A DNA stretch of 58,610 bases from Herbidospora yilanensis. GTDB lineage: Bacteria; Actinomycetota; Actinomycetes; Streptosporangiales; Streptosporangiaceae. The DNA is taken from assembly GCF_001570565.1 (NCBI RefSeq), contig NZ_BBXE01000051.1, forward strand, positions 1 to 58,610, given 5' to 3'. Numbering within the stretch: position 1 is the first letter of the stretch; every line of letters begins with the position of its first letter. The translations under genes and the position numbers were made by a program. The notes beneath the pieces are model-generated. The model worked only from the letters and a program-made list of their open reading frames with translations, had not been told where the DNA came from and ran no database searches. Positions 1 through 9,214 of the stretch are shown piece by piece.

Positions 1-797
1 CTCCGCCAGCCGGAGGAGATCTGAATGCTCTGACCGCGTGACGGGCTGCCCGGGGAGCTGGTGTTCGGGATCAGCCACAGGTCGTCGCCGCTCGCGCCCA
101 GCCCGAGGATGTCGGGTTTCCCGTCCCCGTCGAAGTCGGTGAGCCGGGTGCCCTGGGAGTCGACCAGCGGGCGGGGGGTCTCGACCGGATCGTCGACGAT
201 CTTCTTGTACCGGATCGGGCGGAAGTTCTGCATGCTCGACCAGCTCTCGTCGCCCACCTGGCCGCGCCAGTTGGCGATGGGGCCCTTGGCCCAGTCCTCC
301 TGCCAGCCGTTGCCGTCGGGGTCGCCGGTGCCGTTGAGCGAGTAGGTCCAGGCGCCCTGCGTGTGGTTGGCGGGGTTCTTCCAGCGGGCGAACAGCTCCA
401 TGTGGCCGTTCTTGAGGATGGCGTCGCCGGGCTTGAGGTCGTGCAGGCTCGGCAGGAACTCGGTCTGGCTCCAGACCTCGAAGTCGTCGGTGCTGTTGCC
501 GCCCTTGCCGGAGTTGGCGGTGATGTGCCATGCCATGGAGACCAGGCCGGAGCAGTCGGGGCCGTACCGGTTGTCGCCCTCGACGTCGGTGTAGAGGGTG
601 CCGGAGGCGCGGGTCAGGTTGTACTTGACCGGGCGGCTGACCCAGTTCTGGGCGCGGGCGAGCACCTCCGACCGGGTGATCTCGCCGCCGGGTGCGGAGT
701 CGGCCGAGGCGGGCGTGGCCGCGGTCGTCAGACCGGCGAGGCCCACCGTGGTCGCGAAGAGGACGCCGAGAGAACCGGAGACAAGGCGAGAGAGCAT
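1..797 (-). CDS. Secreted NlpC/P60-like hydrolase with FG-GAP repeat, C-terminus cut by window edge
   Basis: I read this by hand on the minus strand from ATG at 797; the frame stays open to base 1, so the C-terminus lies outside the window. An N-terminal signal peptide (about 33 residues, ending near ATPASA-DS) indicates export. The mature part opens with a helical segment, then a GPDCSGLVSMAW motif with the presumed catalytic Cys, LKPGDAI and GHMELF with the presumed catalytic His. This Cys-His arrangement is typical of NlpC/P60 or CHAP peptidoglycan amidases/endopeptidases. After about residue 215 a DFDGDGKPDILG motif marks a calcium-binding FG-GAP/VCBS-type repeat, probably the first of several. 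The role is inferred as cell-wall or extracellular hydrolysis. The substrate cannot be deduced. Confidence 0.8.
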   Translation of the reverse strand, partial: MLSRLVSGSLGVLFATTVGLAGLTTAATPASADSAPGGEITRSEVLARAQNWVSRPVKYNLTRASGTLYTDVEGDNRYGPDCSGLVSMAWHITANSGKGGNSTDDFEVWSQTEFLPSLHDLKPGDAILKNGHMELFARWKNPANHTQGAWTYSLNGTGDPDGNGWQEDWAKGPIANWRGQVGDESWSSMQNFRPIRYKKIVDDPVETPRPLVDSQGTRLTDFDGDGKPDILGLGASGDDLWLIPNTSSPGSPSRGQSIQISSGWR

Positions 798-899
798 TTC
801 TGCTGTCCTTCCAGGTGTTTTCTGCTGACACCCGAAAGGTTCCGCGTGTGCTCTGAAAGATCGGTGAAACTCCGCGGAGGGCCGGTTTCAGCGCTTCTT

Positions 900-3869
900 T
901 CAGCGCCTCTTCAGCTCGCCGTACTCGCGGGCGCCCTGGTCGCGGAAGGTCTTCAGCGCCCGGTCGAGGGCGAGTCCGGCGGCCTCGCGGTCGCCCCTGG
1001 CCTCGTGGAGGCGGGCGAGGTCGCGTTCGGTGCGGGCCCGCCACAGCAGCACGTCGAGCTCCTCCCAGAGCTGGAGCGAGGCGGTCAGGCAGGCGTCGGC
1101 GTCGTCGAGCTGACCGCTCGCGAGGTGCAGTTCCCCGAGGGTGCGCAGGGTGACGCCGAGCCCCCACCGGTCCCCCATTGCCTGGCAGAGCGACAGCCCC
1201 TCCTCCAGGGCGGGCAACGCGACGCCGATCCGGCCGAGCCGGATCTCGGCCTTGGCGCGGGCCCGGATCGAGTACGCCTCCATCAGCGGGTCGCCGAGCC
1301 GCGTGAAGATCTCGCGCGCGGCCTCGGCCGCCTCGACGGCCTGGTCGTAGGCGCCCGTGGCGCGGTGGTAGAGGCTCATCGTGCGTAAGGTCAGCCCTTC
1401 GCCCCGGCGGCTGCCGGCGGCGCGGTAGCCGCGCAGGCAGCTCTCCAGCCCGGCCCACGCCTCCGGGAAGTCGCCGCGTTCCAGCCGGACCGAGGCGGCC
1501 ACCCGCTGCGGATAGTGGACGGCGGGGTCGTCGCCCAGCAGCGCGGTCGCGCCGTCGAGGAAGTGCAGCGCCTCGGCGAGGCGGCCGGTCTCGCGGCAGA
1601 TCACGCCGAGCGCGGCCAGCGCGACCGCCTGCCCACGGGCGTCGCCGAGGTCGCGGAAGGCGCTGAGCGCCTCATCGAGCACCTGCCGTCCCTCGGCGAA
1701 GCGGTCCTGGTCATACCGGAGGCGGCCCAGTTCGGCCAGCATGGTCGCCACGCCGTGGGGGTCGCCGGCACGCCGGGCGGCGGCCAGGGCGGCCTGGGTG
1801 ATGCGCTCGCGGGAGGCGAAGCGGTTGACGCCCAGGAACGACGGGCCCAGGCGCGCGGAGGCGAACCGGCAGACGAGTTCGTGCAGGCCGAGCGCCGCCG
1901 CGCGTTCGAGCCCGACGACGAGGGCGGGCTGCTCGAAGTCGAACCAGTCGTGGGGTGCGGCGAGCACCTGCGCGGCCAGGTCGGGCGAGACCTCCGCGCC
2001 CGTCGTGACGGGATCGGGGCGGCCGATCTCGTCGGAGGGGGCGTCGGCGCTCACCTGGTCGGCGAGCGCGAGCCAGCCGCCGAGCACCCGGCCGACCGCC
2101 GCCGCGAGGTCCTTGGCGGGCTCCTCGGCCTCGGCGCGTTCGCGGCCGTAGATGCGGACCAGGTCGTGCACGCGGTAGCGCGGCGTGCCGAGGTCGTCGA
2201 CCCGGGCGAAGTCGACGAGCTGGGCGTCGACGAGCCGTTCGACGGTGTCCTCGGCCTCGGCGGCGGGCTCGCCGGTCAGCCAGGCGACGATCCAGGCCGC
2301 GAACTCGGTCGCGCCCAGGTGACCGAGGCGGCGCAGGGCCCGCCGCGCGCCCGGGTCGAGGGCGCGGTAGCTCAGCTCGAACCCGGCGCGGACCTCCAGG
2401 TCGGCGATGGCCAGCTCGTCGAGGCGGCGGCGCTCGTCGGCGAGGCGGCCCGCGAGCAGCCGAAGCGGCCAGCGCTGCCGGGTGGCCAGCCGGGCCCCGG
2501 CGATGCGCAGCGCCAGCGGCAGCCGTCCGCACAGTTCGGCGATCTCGCGCGCCACCGGCTCCTCGGCCCTGACCCGCTCGGCCCCGACGATGCGTTCGAG
2601 CAGTTCCAGCGCCTCGTCGGCGTCCAGGACGTCCAGGTCGGCACGGCTCACGCCGCTGAGCCCGCCGAGCCGGTTCCGCGACGTGATCAGCACTCCGCAA
2701 CCGCCGCCCGGCAGCAGCGGCCGGACCTGCCGTTCGTCGGCGGCGTCGTCGAGCAGCACCAGCACCCGCCGCCCGGTGAGCAGCCGCCGGTAGAGCTCGG
2801 CCCGTTCGGTCGTGCCGGCGGGAACCGGGTCGGCGCCCAGCGCCTTCAGGAACAGTCCCAGCACCTCGCCGGGTTCGGCGGGCGTCTCGCTCATCCCGCG
2901 CAGCTCGGCGTGGAGCTGGCCGTCGGGGAACGCCGCCGCGATCCGGTGGGCGACGTGGGCGGCCAGCGCGGACTTGCCGCTGCCGCCCCGCCCGGCGACC
3001 ACCTGTACGGTGCCGGTCACCAGCGCCCCGGTGAGCGCGGTGGTCTCGGCGAGCCGCCCGGTGAAGTCGGCGGGCGGCGGCGGGAGCTGCGCGGGCGCGG
3101 CCACCCTCGGGCCGTGGCCGGACGGCGGCCCCTGGAGCAGGGGGTCGCCGCGCAGGATCGCGTGGTAGAGCGCGGCGAGCTCGGGGCCGGGGTCGAGGCC
3201 GAGTTCGTCCACGAGCACCTGGCGGCCCTCGCGGAAGGTGGCCAGGGCGTCCGACTGGCGGCCGAGGCGGTAGAGGGCGGTCATGTACTGGCCGCGCAGG
3301 CGTTCGTTGGCGGGGTGGCGGCCGACGAGGGCGGCCAGCTCGGAGACCAGGCGGCCGTGGTGGCCGAGGGCGAGCCCGGCGGCCATCCGCTCCTCGGTGG
3401 CGGTCAGCCGCAGCTCCTCCAGCCGGACCGCCTCCCCCGCGAGCCGGGTGGCCTCCAGTCCCGCCAGGGCCGGTCCCCGCCACAACGCGAGGGCGGCGTC
3501 GAGCAGGTCGGCGCCATCCTGCGGGGTGGCCGCCGCGCGGGCGCGGGTGACCAGGGCGTGGCAGCGGGCCGTGTCGAGGGCGTCCTCGGGGACCTGGGCC
3601 AGGTAGCCGGGGGCGCGGGTGAGGATGACGTCGGCGGCGCCGTGCCGGGCGAGGGCCTGTCTGAGCGTTTTGACGTAGGTCTGGATGGCCGCCTTGGCGG
3701 TGTCGGGCGGGTCGTCGGGCCAGATCACGTCGATGAGCCGGGCGGTCGGCACGACGTGGCCGTTCTCCAGCAGCAACGCCGCGAGCAACGTCCGTGGTTT
3801 GGTCCCGCCCAGCGGGACCGGCCCGCTTGCGGCGATGACTTCGATGGGTCCGAGCAGCCGAAACTCCAC
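900..3869 (-). CDS. SARP-type transcriptional regulator with NB-ARC and TPR domains (AfsR-like)
   Basis: The 989-residue protein starts at ATG 3869. Residues 1-95 form an OmpR-like winged-helix DNA-binding domain and about 95-240 a bacterial transcriptional activation domain (BTAD), together the SARP module. A P-loop (AGRGGSGKSALA, near residue 290) and a Walker B stretch (RRVLVLLDDAAD) define an NB-ARC/STAND ATPase of about 270 residues, and the last 350 residues are TPR-like helical repeats. Family members switch on secondary metabolism or morphogenesis in response to ATP and protein partners. No adjacent biosynthetic cluster is evident, so the target is unknown; it may act on the neighbouring secreted hydrolase or at a distance. 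The upstream 130 bp are unusually AT-rich around 3890-3910, consistent with a promoter. Confidence 0.9.
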   Translation of the reverse strand: MEFRLLGPIEVIAASGPVPLGGTKPRTLLAALLLENGHVVPTARLIDVIWPDDPPDTAKAAIQTYVKTLRQALARHGAADVILTRAPGYLAQVPEDALDTARCHALVTRARAAATPQDGADLLDAALALWRGPALAGLEATRLAGEAVRLEELRLTATEERMAAGLALGHHGRLVSELAALVGRHPANERLRGQYMTALYRLGRQSDALATFREGRQVLVDELGLDPGPELAALYHAILRGDPLLQGPPSGHGPRVAAPAQLPPPPADFTGRLAETTALTGALVTGTVQVVAGRGGSGKSALAAHVAHRIAAAFPDGQLHAELRGMSETPAEPGEVLGLFLKALGADPVPAGTTERAELYRRLLTGRRVLVLLDDAADERQVRPLLPGGGCGVLITSRNRLGGLSGVSRADLDVLDADEALELLERIVGAERVRAEEPVAREIAELCGRLPLALRIAGARLATRQRWPLRLLAGRLADERRRLDELAIADLEVRAGFELSYRALDPGARRALRRLGHLGATEFAAWIVAWLTGEPAAEAEDTVERLVDAQLVDFARVDDLGTPRYRVHDLVRIYGRERAEAEEPAKDLAAAVGRVLGGWLALADQVSADAPSDEIGRPDPVTTGAEVSPDLAAQVLAAPHDWFDFEQPALVVGLERAAALGLHELVCRFASARLGPSFLGVNRFASRERITQAALAAARRAGDPHGVATMLAELGRLRYDQDRFAEGRQVLDEALSAFRDLGDARGQAVALAALGVICRETGRLAEALHFLDGATALLGDDPAVHYPQRVAASVRLERGDFPEAWAGLESCLRGYRAAGSRRGEGLTLRTMSLYHRATGAYDQAVEAAEAAREIFTRLGDPLMEAYSIRARAKAEIRLGRIGVALPALEEGLSLCQAMGDRWGLGVTLRTLGELHLASGQLDDADACLTASLQLWEELDVLLWRARTERDLARLHEARGDREAAGLALDRALKTFRDQGAREYGELKRR

Positions 3870-3999
3870 GCCGCCGATTATCGGCCATTCGGTATAGATG
3901 TTGTATATATCCGCCGCTGACCAGCGAATACGCCGGGCCTTCCGCGCCGGCTGCCCGCAGGAGCGCTCACCGGCCGAACCGGCGCGGGGGAATGTGTTC

Positions 4000-4992
4000 C
4001 TATACGGCGCGGGCGACGGCGATCGTCGCCCCGGTGCGTGGGCCGGCCTCGTAGAACATGTACTGCACGCCGCCGTCGGTGCCGAAGGAGGCCGCGGCGC
4101 TGCGGCCGTTGTCGGGAGCGCCGGTCAGGGGCCGGTGGAAGACGCCCAGGTGGATCTCACGGTCGAAGGCGTTGCCCACCTCGGTGAGGAACATGTTCCC
4201 GCTGTCGCCGTGGTAGACGACGTAGGCGGTGCCGTCGCGCTTGAGCAGCGCGGGCCCGGAGATGTCGCGCTGGCCGTCCGGTCCGGGTGAGACCAGCGGG
4301 GTCGGGTCGAACCGCCAGTCCTTGCCGTTGGACGACCAGCCCCAGAAGATCTTGCGGGAGCCGGCGGTGACGCCCATGAAGACCATGACGTATTTGTTGC
4401 CGAGCCCGGGGACGGCGTGCTCGAAGACCCGGGCGTAGGAGGTTTCCGTCGCGCCGGGGATGACCCCGGTGTGCAGCACCCTGCCGTGGTAGGTGAAGTG
4501 CACGCCGTCGGTCGACCAGGCCATTCGGGTGGTGGTGTTCTCGCCGTGGAAGTACAGGTAGAACTGCCGGTTGGCGGCGTTCCAGATGATGTGCGGCGAG
4601 GAGACGTGGCTGACCGAGTAGTGCGGTGACCAGGTGCTGGAGATGATCGGGTTGTTCGGGTACTCGGTGAACGGGCCGCCGAGGGAGTCGCCGTAGGCCA
4701 GGCAGATGCCGCCGGGGGCGTCGTGCGGGGCGTAGTAGAGGTGGTAGCGTCCCAGCGGGTTCGCGATCTTGTCGTACATGCCCCGGATGCAGGGGAAGAT
4801 CAGCTCGTTCGTCGGGTTGTAGCGCAGACTCGTTTTGTTGAACGGCGTGCCGATGTACCGGTAGGTGGGGAACCCGGCCGGTCCGGACGCGGCCGCGGCA
4901 GGCCCGGGGAGGGCGAGCCCGAGACCGCCGGCCACGCCGGCGCCGACCGCCGCGCGGAGGAGTCCGCGGCGGTCTAAGAGGGGTTCAGGCAT
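4000..4992 (-). CDS. Tat-exported beta-propeller protein, GH43-like
   Basis: ATG at 4992 is preferred because an AAGGGAC ribosome-binding site lies just upstream; an in-frame GTG at 5019 lacks one. The 330-residue product begins with DRRGLLRAAVGAGVAGG, a twin-arginine signal followed by an AAAA-type cleavage region. The mature part carries repeated blade-like segments (YHLYYAPHD, FYLYFHGEN, KYVMVFMG, TAYVVYHGD, VQYMFYEAG) typical of five-bladed propeller glycosidases such as families GH43/GH117. The catalytic acids cannot be assigned with confidence, so substrate is open. It is divergent from a LacI regulator, with one predicted operator next to a TTGACG -35, so it probably belongs to the same sugar regulon as the ABC transporter at 7930-10952. 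Confidence 0.65.
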   Translation of the reverse strand: MPEPLLDRRGLLRAAVGAGVAGGLGLALPGPAAAASGPAGFPTYRYIGTPFNKTSLRYNPTNELIFPCIRGMYDKIANPLGRYHLYYAPHDAPGGICLAYGDSLGGPFTEYPNNPIISSTWSPHYSVSHVSSPHIIWNAANRQFYLYFHGENTTTRMAWSTDGVHFTYHGRVLHTGVIPGATETSYARVFEHAVPGLGNKYVMVFMGVTAGSRKIFWGWSSNGKDWRFDPTPLVSPGPDGQRDISGPALLKRDGTAYVVYHGDSGNMFLTEVGNAFDREIHLGVFHRPLTGAPDNGRSAAASFGTDGGVQYMFYEAGPRTGATIAVARAV

Positions 4993-5088
4993 TGACTGTC
5001 CCTTCGCGACAACTTTCACCGTGAGTGATGGTGAGGAAATCTCTCTGATCGCCGAGGTTCGGTCAGCCGGGCGCGTCCGTCAAGGTGC

Positions 5089-5100
5089 TAATGCGAATTA
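5089..5100. promoter_or_regulatory. LacI-family operator 1, TAATGCGAATTA
   Basis: Near-palindrome (one mismatch) with the same 12-bp core as the site at 5189. It sits next to a minus-strand TTGACG (5083-5078) that could be the -35 of the secreted propeller gene. Binding by the LacI protein encoded at 5225 is inferred. Confidence 0.6.
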
Positions 5101-5142
5101 TCATCGGCGAATTTTCGTTCCTTGATCCTTTTTTCGAGCCTC

Positions 5143-5172
5143 TTGACAGGATCCGCCGGCTGATCGCAGGAT
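5143..5172 (+). promoter_or_regulatory. Putative lacI promoter
   Basis: TTGACA at 5143-5148 followed after 18 bp by CAGGAT. The predicted start site would fall about 10 bp before the palindrome at 5189, fitting repression by roadblock. The -10 is weak. Confidence 0.4.
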
Positions 5173-5188
5173 GACGTCCCAACGCAGC

Positions 5189-5200
5189 TAATGCGCATTA
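5189..5200. promoter_or_regulatory. LacI-family operator 2, perfect palindrome TAATGCGCATTA
   Basis: A perfect 12-bp palindrome lies 25 bp upstream of the lacI start codon and exactly 100 bp from operator 1. The central CG is typical of LacI/GalR sites. Autoregulation is inferred. Confidence 0.7.
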
Positions 5201-5224
5201 CCACCAGACAGGACACTACGGATC

Positions 5225-6244
5225 GTGACCTCCCCCGGCCGTCGGCTCACCCAGCAGGACATCGCCCGCATGGCGGGGGTGAGCCAGACGACGGTGTCGC
5301 TCGTCCTCAACAACCGCACCGACGCCGAAGTGCGCATCGCCCCCGAGACGCGCGAGCGGGTGATGAGGGTGATCAGGGAGACCGGATACGTCGCCGATCC
5401 GGTCGCCCGGCGGCTCGCCGAACGGCGCAACCGGATCCTGGGCGTCTTCACCTACGAGGCGGTCTTCCCGACCGCGAGCGCCGACTTCTACCACCCCTTC
5501 CTGCTCGGCATCGAGGAGTGCGCCGAGGAGATGGGCTGCGACCTGCTGCTCTTCACCAGCGCCGGGGCCGCAGGCGAGCGCCGCCGGATCTTCAACGAGG
5601 ACAGCCGGGTGCGGCTGGCCGACGCCTGCGTGCTCCTCGGGCGCACCGTCGACCGCGACGACCTGACCCGGTTGCTGACCGAGCGCATCCCCTTCATCTC
5701 CATCGGCCGGCGTGACGACGCGGGCGCCCCCGTGCCCTACGTGGGCGCCGACTACCCGCCCGCGGTGCGCGCCCTGGTCGACCGGGCCGCGGCGCTCGGC
5801 CACCGGAGGCTGGCCTACGTCGGCGCCGGGGCGGGCGCCGAGTCGCCGGCCGACCGCATGCGCGGCTTCCGCGAGGCGGTCGCCGCGGTGGGGGCCGAGG
5901 GAGCGCACGTGCGGGTGACCGGCAGGACCCCCGACGACCTGCTGCGGGAGTTGTCGGCCGCACGGGTGACCGCGGCCTTCGTCGAGGAGCCGGCCGACGC
6001 CGTGGCGATCGTGCACGCCGCGGCCGAGCGGGGTGTCTCGATCCCCGGCGACCTGTCGATCCTCGCGCTGGGCGCGCCGACCAGGCCCGTCCACGTCGAC
6101 GTCGACCTCACCGGGTTCCGCATCCCCCGCCAGGAGATGGGCCGCAGGGCCGTCGAGCTTCTGATGGGCGGAGAGGCGACCCCGCAGGAACTGCTGCCCT
6201 GCGAGCTGGTCGAGGGATCCACCCTCGCACCGGCCCGGAGCTGA
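5225..6244 (+). CDS. LacI-family transcriptional regulator
   Basis: This 339-residue protein starts at GTG 5225. Residues 9-60 hold the classic LacI helix-turn-helix and hinge (TQQDIARMAGVSQTTVSLVLNN), and the rest is a periplasmic-binding-protein-like sensor domain. Such proteins repress sugar-uptake operons until a sugar binds. Two matching palindromes at 5089 and 5189 lie between it and the divergent propeller gene. The FAD oxidoreductase gene begins only 8 bp after its stop, so regulator, oxidoreductase and ABC genes are probably one transcript. The inducing sugar is unknown. Confidence 0.93.
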   Translation: MTSPGRRLTQQDIARMAGVSQTTVSLVLNNRTDAEVRIAPETRERVMRVIRETGYVADPVARRLAERRNRILGVFTYEAVFPTASADFYHPFLLGIEECAEEMGCDLLLFTSAGAAGERRRIFNEDSRVRLADACVLLGRTVDRDDLTRLLTERIPFISIGRRDDAGAPVPYVGADYPPAVRALVDRAAALGHRRLAYVGAGAGAESPADRMRGFREAVAAVGAEGAHVRVTGRTPDDLLRELSAARVTAAFVEEPADAVAIVHAAAERGVSIPGDLSILALGAPTRPVHVDVDLTGFRIPRQEMGRRAVELLMGGEATPQELLPCELVEGSTLAPARS

Positions 6245-6251
6245 TCGGACA

Positions 6252-7892
6252 GTGAGAACGACGACGATGGAGGAGACCCCCGACGTGGTGGAGATTTCGG
6301 CGGACGCGGTGGTCGTCGGCGGAGGGCTGGGCGGCGTGGCCGCCGCCCTGGCGCTGTTGCGGGCCGGCCGCACCGTGATCCTGACCGAGGAGTACGACTG
6401 GCTCGGCGGGCAGCTCACCAGCCAGGCCGTGCCGCCGGACGAGCACTCGTGGGTGGAGCGGTTCGGCGTCACGGCCTCCTACCGGGCGTTGCGCGAAGGC
6501 ATCCGCGGCTACTACCGCGACCACTACCCGCTGACCGCGCGCTCGCGGGCCTGGCGGGAGCTCAACCCGGGCGCGGGGCATGTGAGCCGCCTGTGCCACG
6601 AGCCGCGTGTGGCGGTCGCGGTGATCGGGGCCATGCTCGCCCCCTATCGGGGTTCGGGGCGGCTGCGTGTGCTGCAGCCGTACCGCCCGGTCGGCGCGGA
6701 GGTCGACGGCGACCGGGTGCGGGCCGTGCGCCTGGCGCACCGCGGCGGGGGCGGGGAGGTCACGGCCCTCGCGCCCTACGTGCTGGACGCCACCGAGACG
6801 GGCGAGCTGCTGCCGCTGACCGGCACCGAATACGTGACGGGGTTCGAGTCGCAGGGCGACACCGGCGAACCGAGCGCGCCGGCCGAAGCCCAGCCGATGA
6901 ACATGCAGGCGGTCTCGGTGTGCTTCGCGATCGACCACGTCGAGGGCGACCACACCATCGACAAACCCGCCGCATACGAGTTCTGGAGGAGCTACCAGCC
7001 CGATTTCTGGGGCGACCGGCTGCTCTCCTGGCGCTGCCCGCACCCCAGGACCCTGGAGATCGTCGAACGCTCCTTCACCCCCAACCCGGACGACGACCCG
7101 CTGCTGGTGGAGGCCGACCAGCGGCTCAGCCCCGGCGACGCGAACCTGTGGACGTTCCGCAGAATCGCCGCGCGGCGCAACTTCGCCGACGGCGCCTACG
7201 ACAGCGACATCACCCTGGTCAACTGGCCGATGATCGACTACCTGGAGGGGCCGGTCATCGACGTACCGGACGCCGCCGCGCACGTGGCCGCCGCCCGGGA
7301 GCTGTCCCGCTCGGTGCTCTATTGGATGCAGACCGAGGCGCCGCGCGCCGACGGCGGGACCGGCTTCCCCGGCTTGCGCCTGCGCGGCGACGTCACCGGC
7401 GGCGGGGACGACGGGCTGGCCCAGGCCCCCTACATCCGCGAGTCGCGCCGCGTCCGCGCCCTGTACACCGTGGCGGAGCAGGACCTGTCGCTCGCGGTGC
7501 GCGGCGACAAGGGCGCGGTGAGCTACCCCGACTCCGTCGGCGTGGGCATGTACCGCATCGACCTGCACCCCTCCACCGGGGGCGACAACTACATCGACGT
7601 GGCGAGTTCGCCGTTCGAGATCCCCCTCGGCGCGCTCGTGCCGCAGCGGATGACCAACCTGCTGCCCGCGTCCAAGAACATCGGCACCACCCACATCACC
7701 AACGGGGCCTACCGGCTGCACCCGGTGGAGTGGAACGTCGGCGAGGCCGCGGGCGCCCTCGCCGCCTTCTGCCTGGACAACGCCACCACTCCGCACGCCG
7801 TGCGCGCGGACGAGGGCCTGCTCACCGAGTTCCAGCGGCGGCTCACCCGCGACGGCGTCGAACTGCGCTGGCCGCAGGTGGCCGGCTACTGA
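6252..7892 (+). CDS. FAD-dependent oxidoreductase (FAD_oxidored family)
   Basis: The 546-residue product may start at GTG 6252 or at ATG 6267. A Rossmann motif VVVGGGLGGVAAALALLRAG near the N-terminus binds the ADP of FAD, followed by the WLGGQLTSQ segment typical of the FAD_oxidored family. A second family hallmark is the late block NLLPASKNIGTTHITNGAYR, which contacts the flavin. No signal peptide is visible, so it should be cytoplasmic. It lies between a LacI regulator and a sugar ABC importer, so oxidation of an imported sugar or derivative is the most economical guess. Family members in sugar loci are poorly characterised. Confidence 0.8.
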   Translation: MRTTTMEETPDVVEISADAVVVGGGLGGVAAALALLRAGRTVILTEEYDWLGGQLTSQAVPPDEHSWVERFGVTASYRALREGIRGYYRDHYPLTARSRAWRELNPGAGHVSRLCHEPRVAVAVIGAMLAPYRGSGRLRVLQPYRPVGAEVDGDRVRAVRLAHRGGGGEVTALAPYVLDATETGELLPLTGTEYVTGFESQGDTGEPSAPAEAQPMNMQAVSVCFAIDHVEGDHTIDKPAAYEFWRSYQPDFWGDRLLSWRCPHPRTLEIVERSFTPNPDDDPLLVEADQRLSPGDANLWTFRRIAARRNFADGAYDSDITLVNWPMIDYLEGPVIDVPDAAAHVAAARELSRSVLYWMQTEAPRADGGTGFPGLRLRGDVTGGGDDGLAQAPYIRESRRVRALYTVAEQDLSLAVRGDKGAVSYPDSVGVGMYRIDLHPSTGGDNYIDVASSPFEIPLGALVPQRMTNLLPASKNIGTTHITNGAYRLHPVEWNVGEAAGALAAFCLDNATTPHAVRADEGLLTEFQRRLTRDGVELRWPQVAGY

Positions 7893-7929
7893 CCATGACC
7901 GCCGGGGGATTCCAGCAAGGAGATCGACC

Positions 7930-9213
7930 GTGAAACCATTCGTCAAGCCCGCGGCCCTCGCGCTGGCCGCGCTGCTCACCCTGACGGCCTGCGGCACGGC
8001 AGGCGGGGACGCCCCCGCCGCGCAGGGCCCGAAACCGCTGCGCATGACGATCTGGACGTCCAACGAGGCCCACCTGAAGTTGTTCGACGAGATCGCCGCC
8101 GAATACCGGAAGACCCATCCCGGCGTCGGCGAGATCACGTTCGACCCCATCCCGTTCGAGAGCTACACCACCACCCTGACCACCCAGATCGCCGGCGGCA
8201 ACGCCCCCGACCTGGCCTGGATCCTGGAGAGCTCGGCGCCGGACTTCGTCTCCTCCGGCGCCCTGGCGCCGCTCGACGACACGCTGCGCAAGGCCCCGGG
8301 CTACGGGTTCGACGACCTCACCCCCTCGGCCGTCAAGCTCTGGCAGGCCGAGGGCAAGCTGTACGCCTACCCGTTCTCCACCTCGCCGTTCGGGGTGTTC
8401 GTCAACACCGACCTGCTCAAGGAGGCGGGCCAGCAGTCCCCCGCCGAGATGATCGAGGACGGCGCCTGGACGTGGGAGAAGGTCGCCGCCCAGAACACCG
8501 CCGTCGTGGCCGAGACCGGCAAGGCCGGCATGGTCGTGCGCGACTTCGACTACAAGGGCTGGGACAACCTCGCCACCGTGTGGGGCGGGTGGGGCGCCCA
8601 GGCCTGGAGCGAGGACGGCAGGACCTGCGGGTTCGACAGCCCCGAGATGGTCGAGGCCATGACGTTCCTGCACAAGTCGATCTTCACCGACAAGGCCTTC
8701 CCCGGCCCCGGCACCACGGCCGACTTCTTCGCGGGCGACGCGGCGATGACCATCACCCAGATCTCCCGCGCCTCGCTCCTCCAGGAGGCGACGTTCGGCT
8801 GGGACCTCGTCCCGCTGCCCGCCGGGCCCAAGGGCGAATACTCGGTGATCGGCCAGGCGGGCCTGGGCGTCTTCAAGAACTCCCCCAACGCCGCGGCGGC
8901 CACCGACTTCCTCGCGTTCTTCACCAACCCCGCCAACTCGGCCAAGCTCGCCGCCTACTTCCCGCCGCCTCGGGCCTCCCAGCTCACCGCCGACACCCTG
9001 GCCAAGAGCAACCCGCTGCTCAAGCCCGACCAGTTGCAGAAGGTCGTGATCAGCGGCATCGAGAAGGGCGTCGTCAAGCCCAACCACACCGGTCAGGCGG
9101 AGCTGTCGCAGACCGTCCGGGCCGCTCTCGACCCGCTCTGGCAGCCCGGCGCCGACGTCAAGGCCGTGCTGGGCGGCGTCTGCGCCAAGGTCGCGCCGAT
9201 GCTGGGCACCTGA
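7930..9213 (+). CDS. Extracellular sugar-binding lipoprotein (ABC family 1)
   Basis: The GTG at 7930 is preceded by a good AAGGAGA site. The N-terminus has a lipoprotein signal with lipobox LTAC, so Cys is lipidated and the 427-residue protein sits on the outer face of the membrane. The body matches family 1 solute-binding proteins (MalE-like): the GGNAPDLAWI segment, WTWEKVAAQN hinge region and C-terminal helical part. It should capture an oligosaccharide or sugar derivative and hand it to the two permeases immediately downstream, with only one base between its stop and the next start codon. Confidence 0.92.
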   Translation: MKPFVKPAALALAALLTLTACGTAGGDAPAAQGPKPLRMTIWTSNEAHLKLFDEIAAEYRKTHPGVGEITFDPIPFESYTTTLTTQIAGGNAPDLAWILESSAPDFVSSGALAPLDDTLRKAPGYGFDDLTPSAVKLWQAEGKLYAYPFSTSPFGVFVNTDLLKEAGQQSPAEMIEDGAWTWEKVAAQNTAVVAETGKAGMVVRDFDYKGWDNLATVWGGWGAQAWSEDGRTCGFDSPEMVEAMTFLHKSIFTDKAFPGPGTTADFFAGDAAMTITQISRASLLQEATFGWDLVPLPAGPKGEYSVIGQAGLGVFKNSPNAAAATDFLAFFTNPANSAKLAAYFPPPRASQLTADTLAKSNPLLKPDQLQKVVISGIEKGVVKPNHTGQAELSQTVRAALDPLWQPGADVKAVLGGVCAKVAPMLGT

Positions 9214-9214
9214 C

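Noticed and set aside
1515-3920. Long plus-strand open frame antisense to the SARP gene
   Set aside because: Gly/Arg/Pro-rich translation with no domain; arises from GC-biased codon positions.
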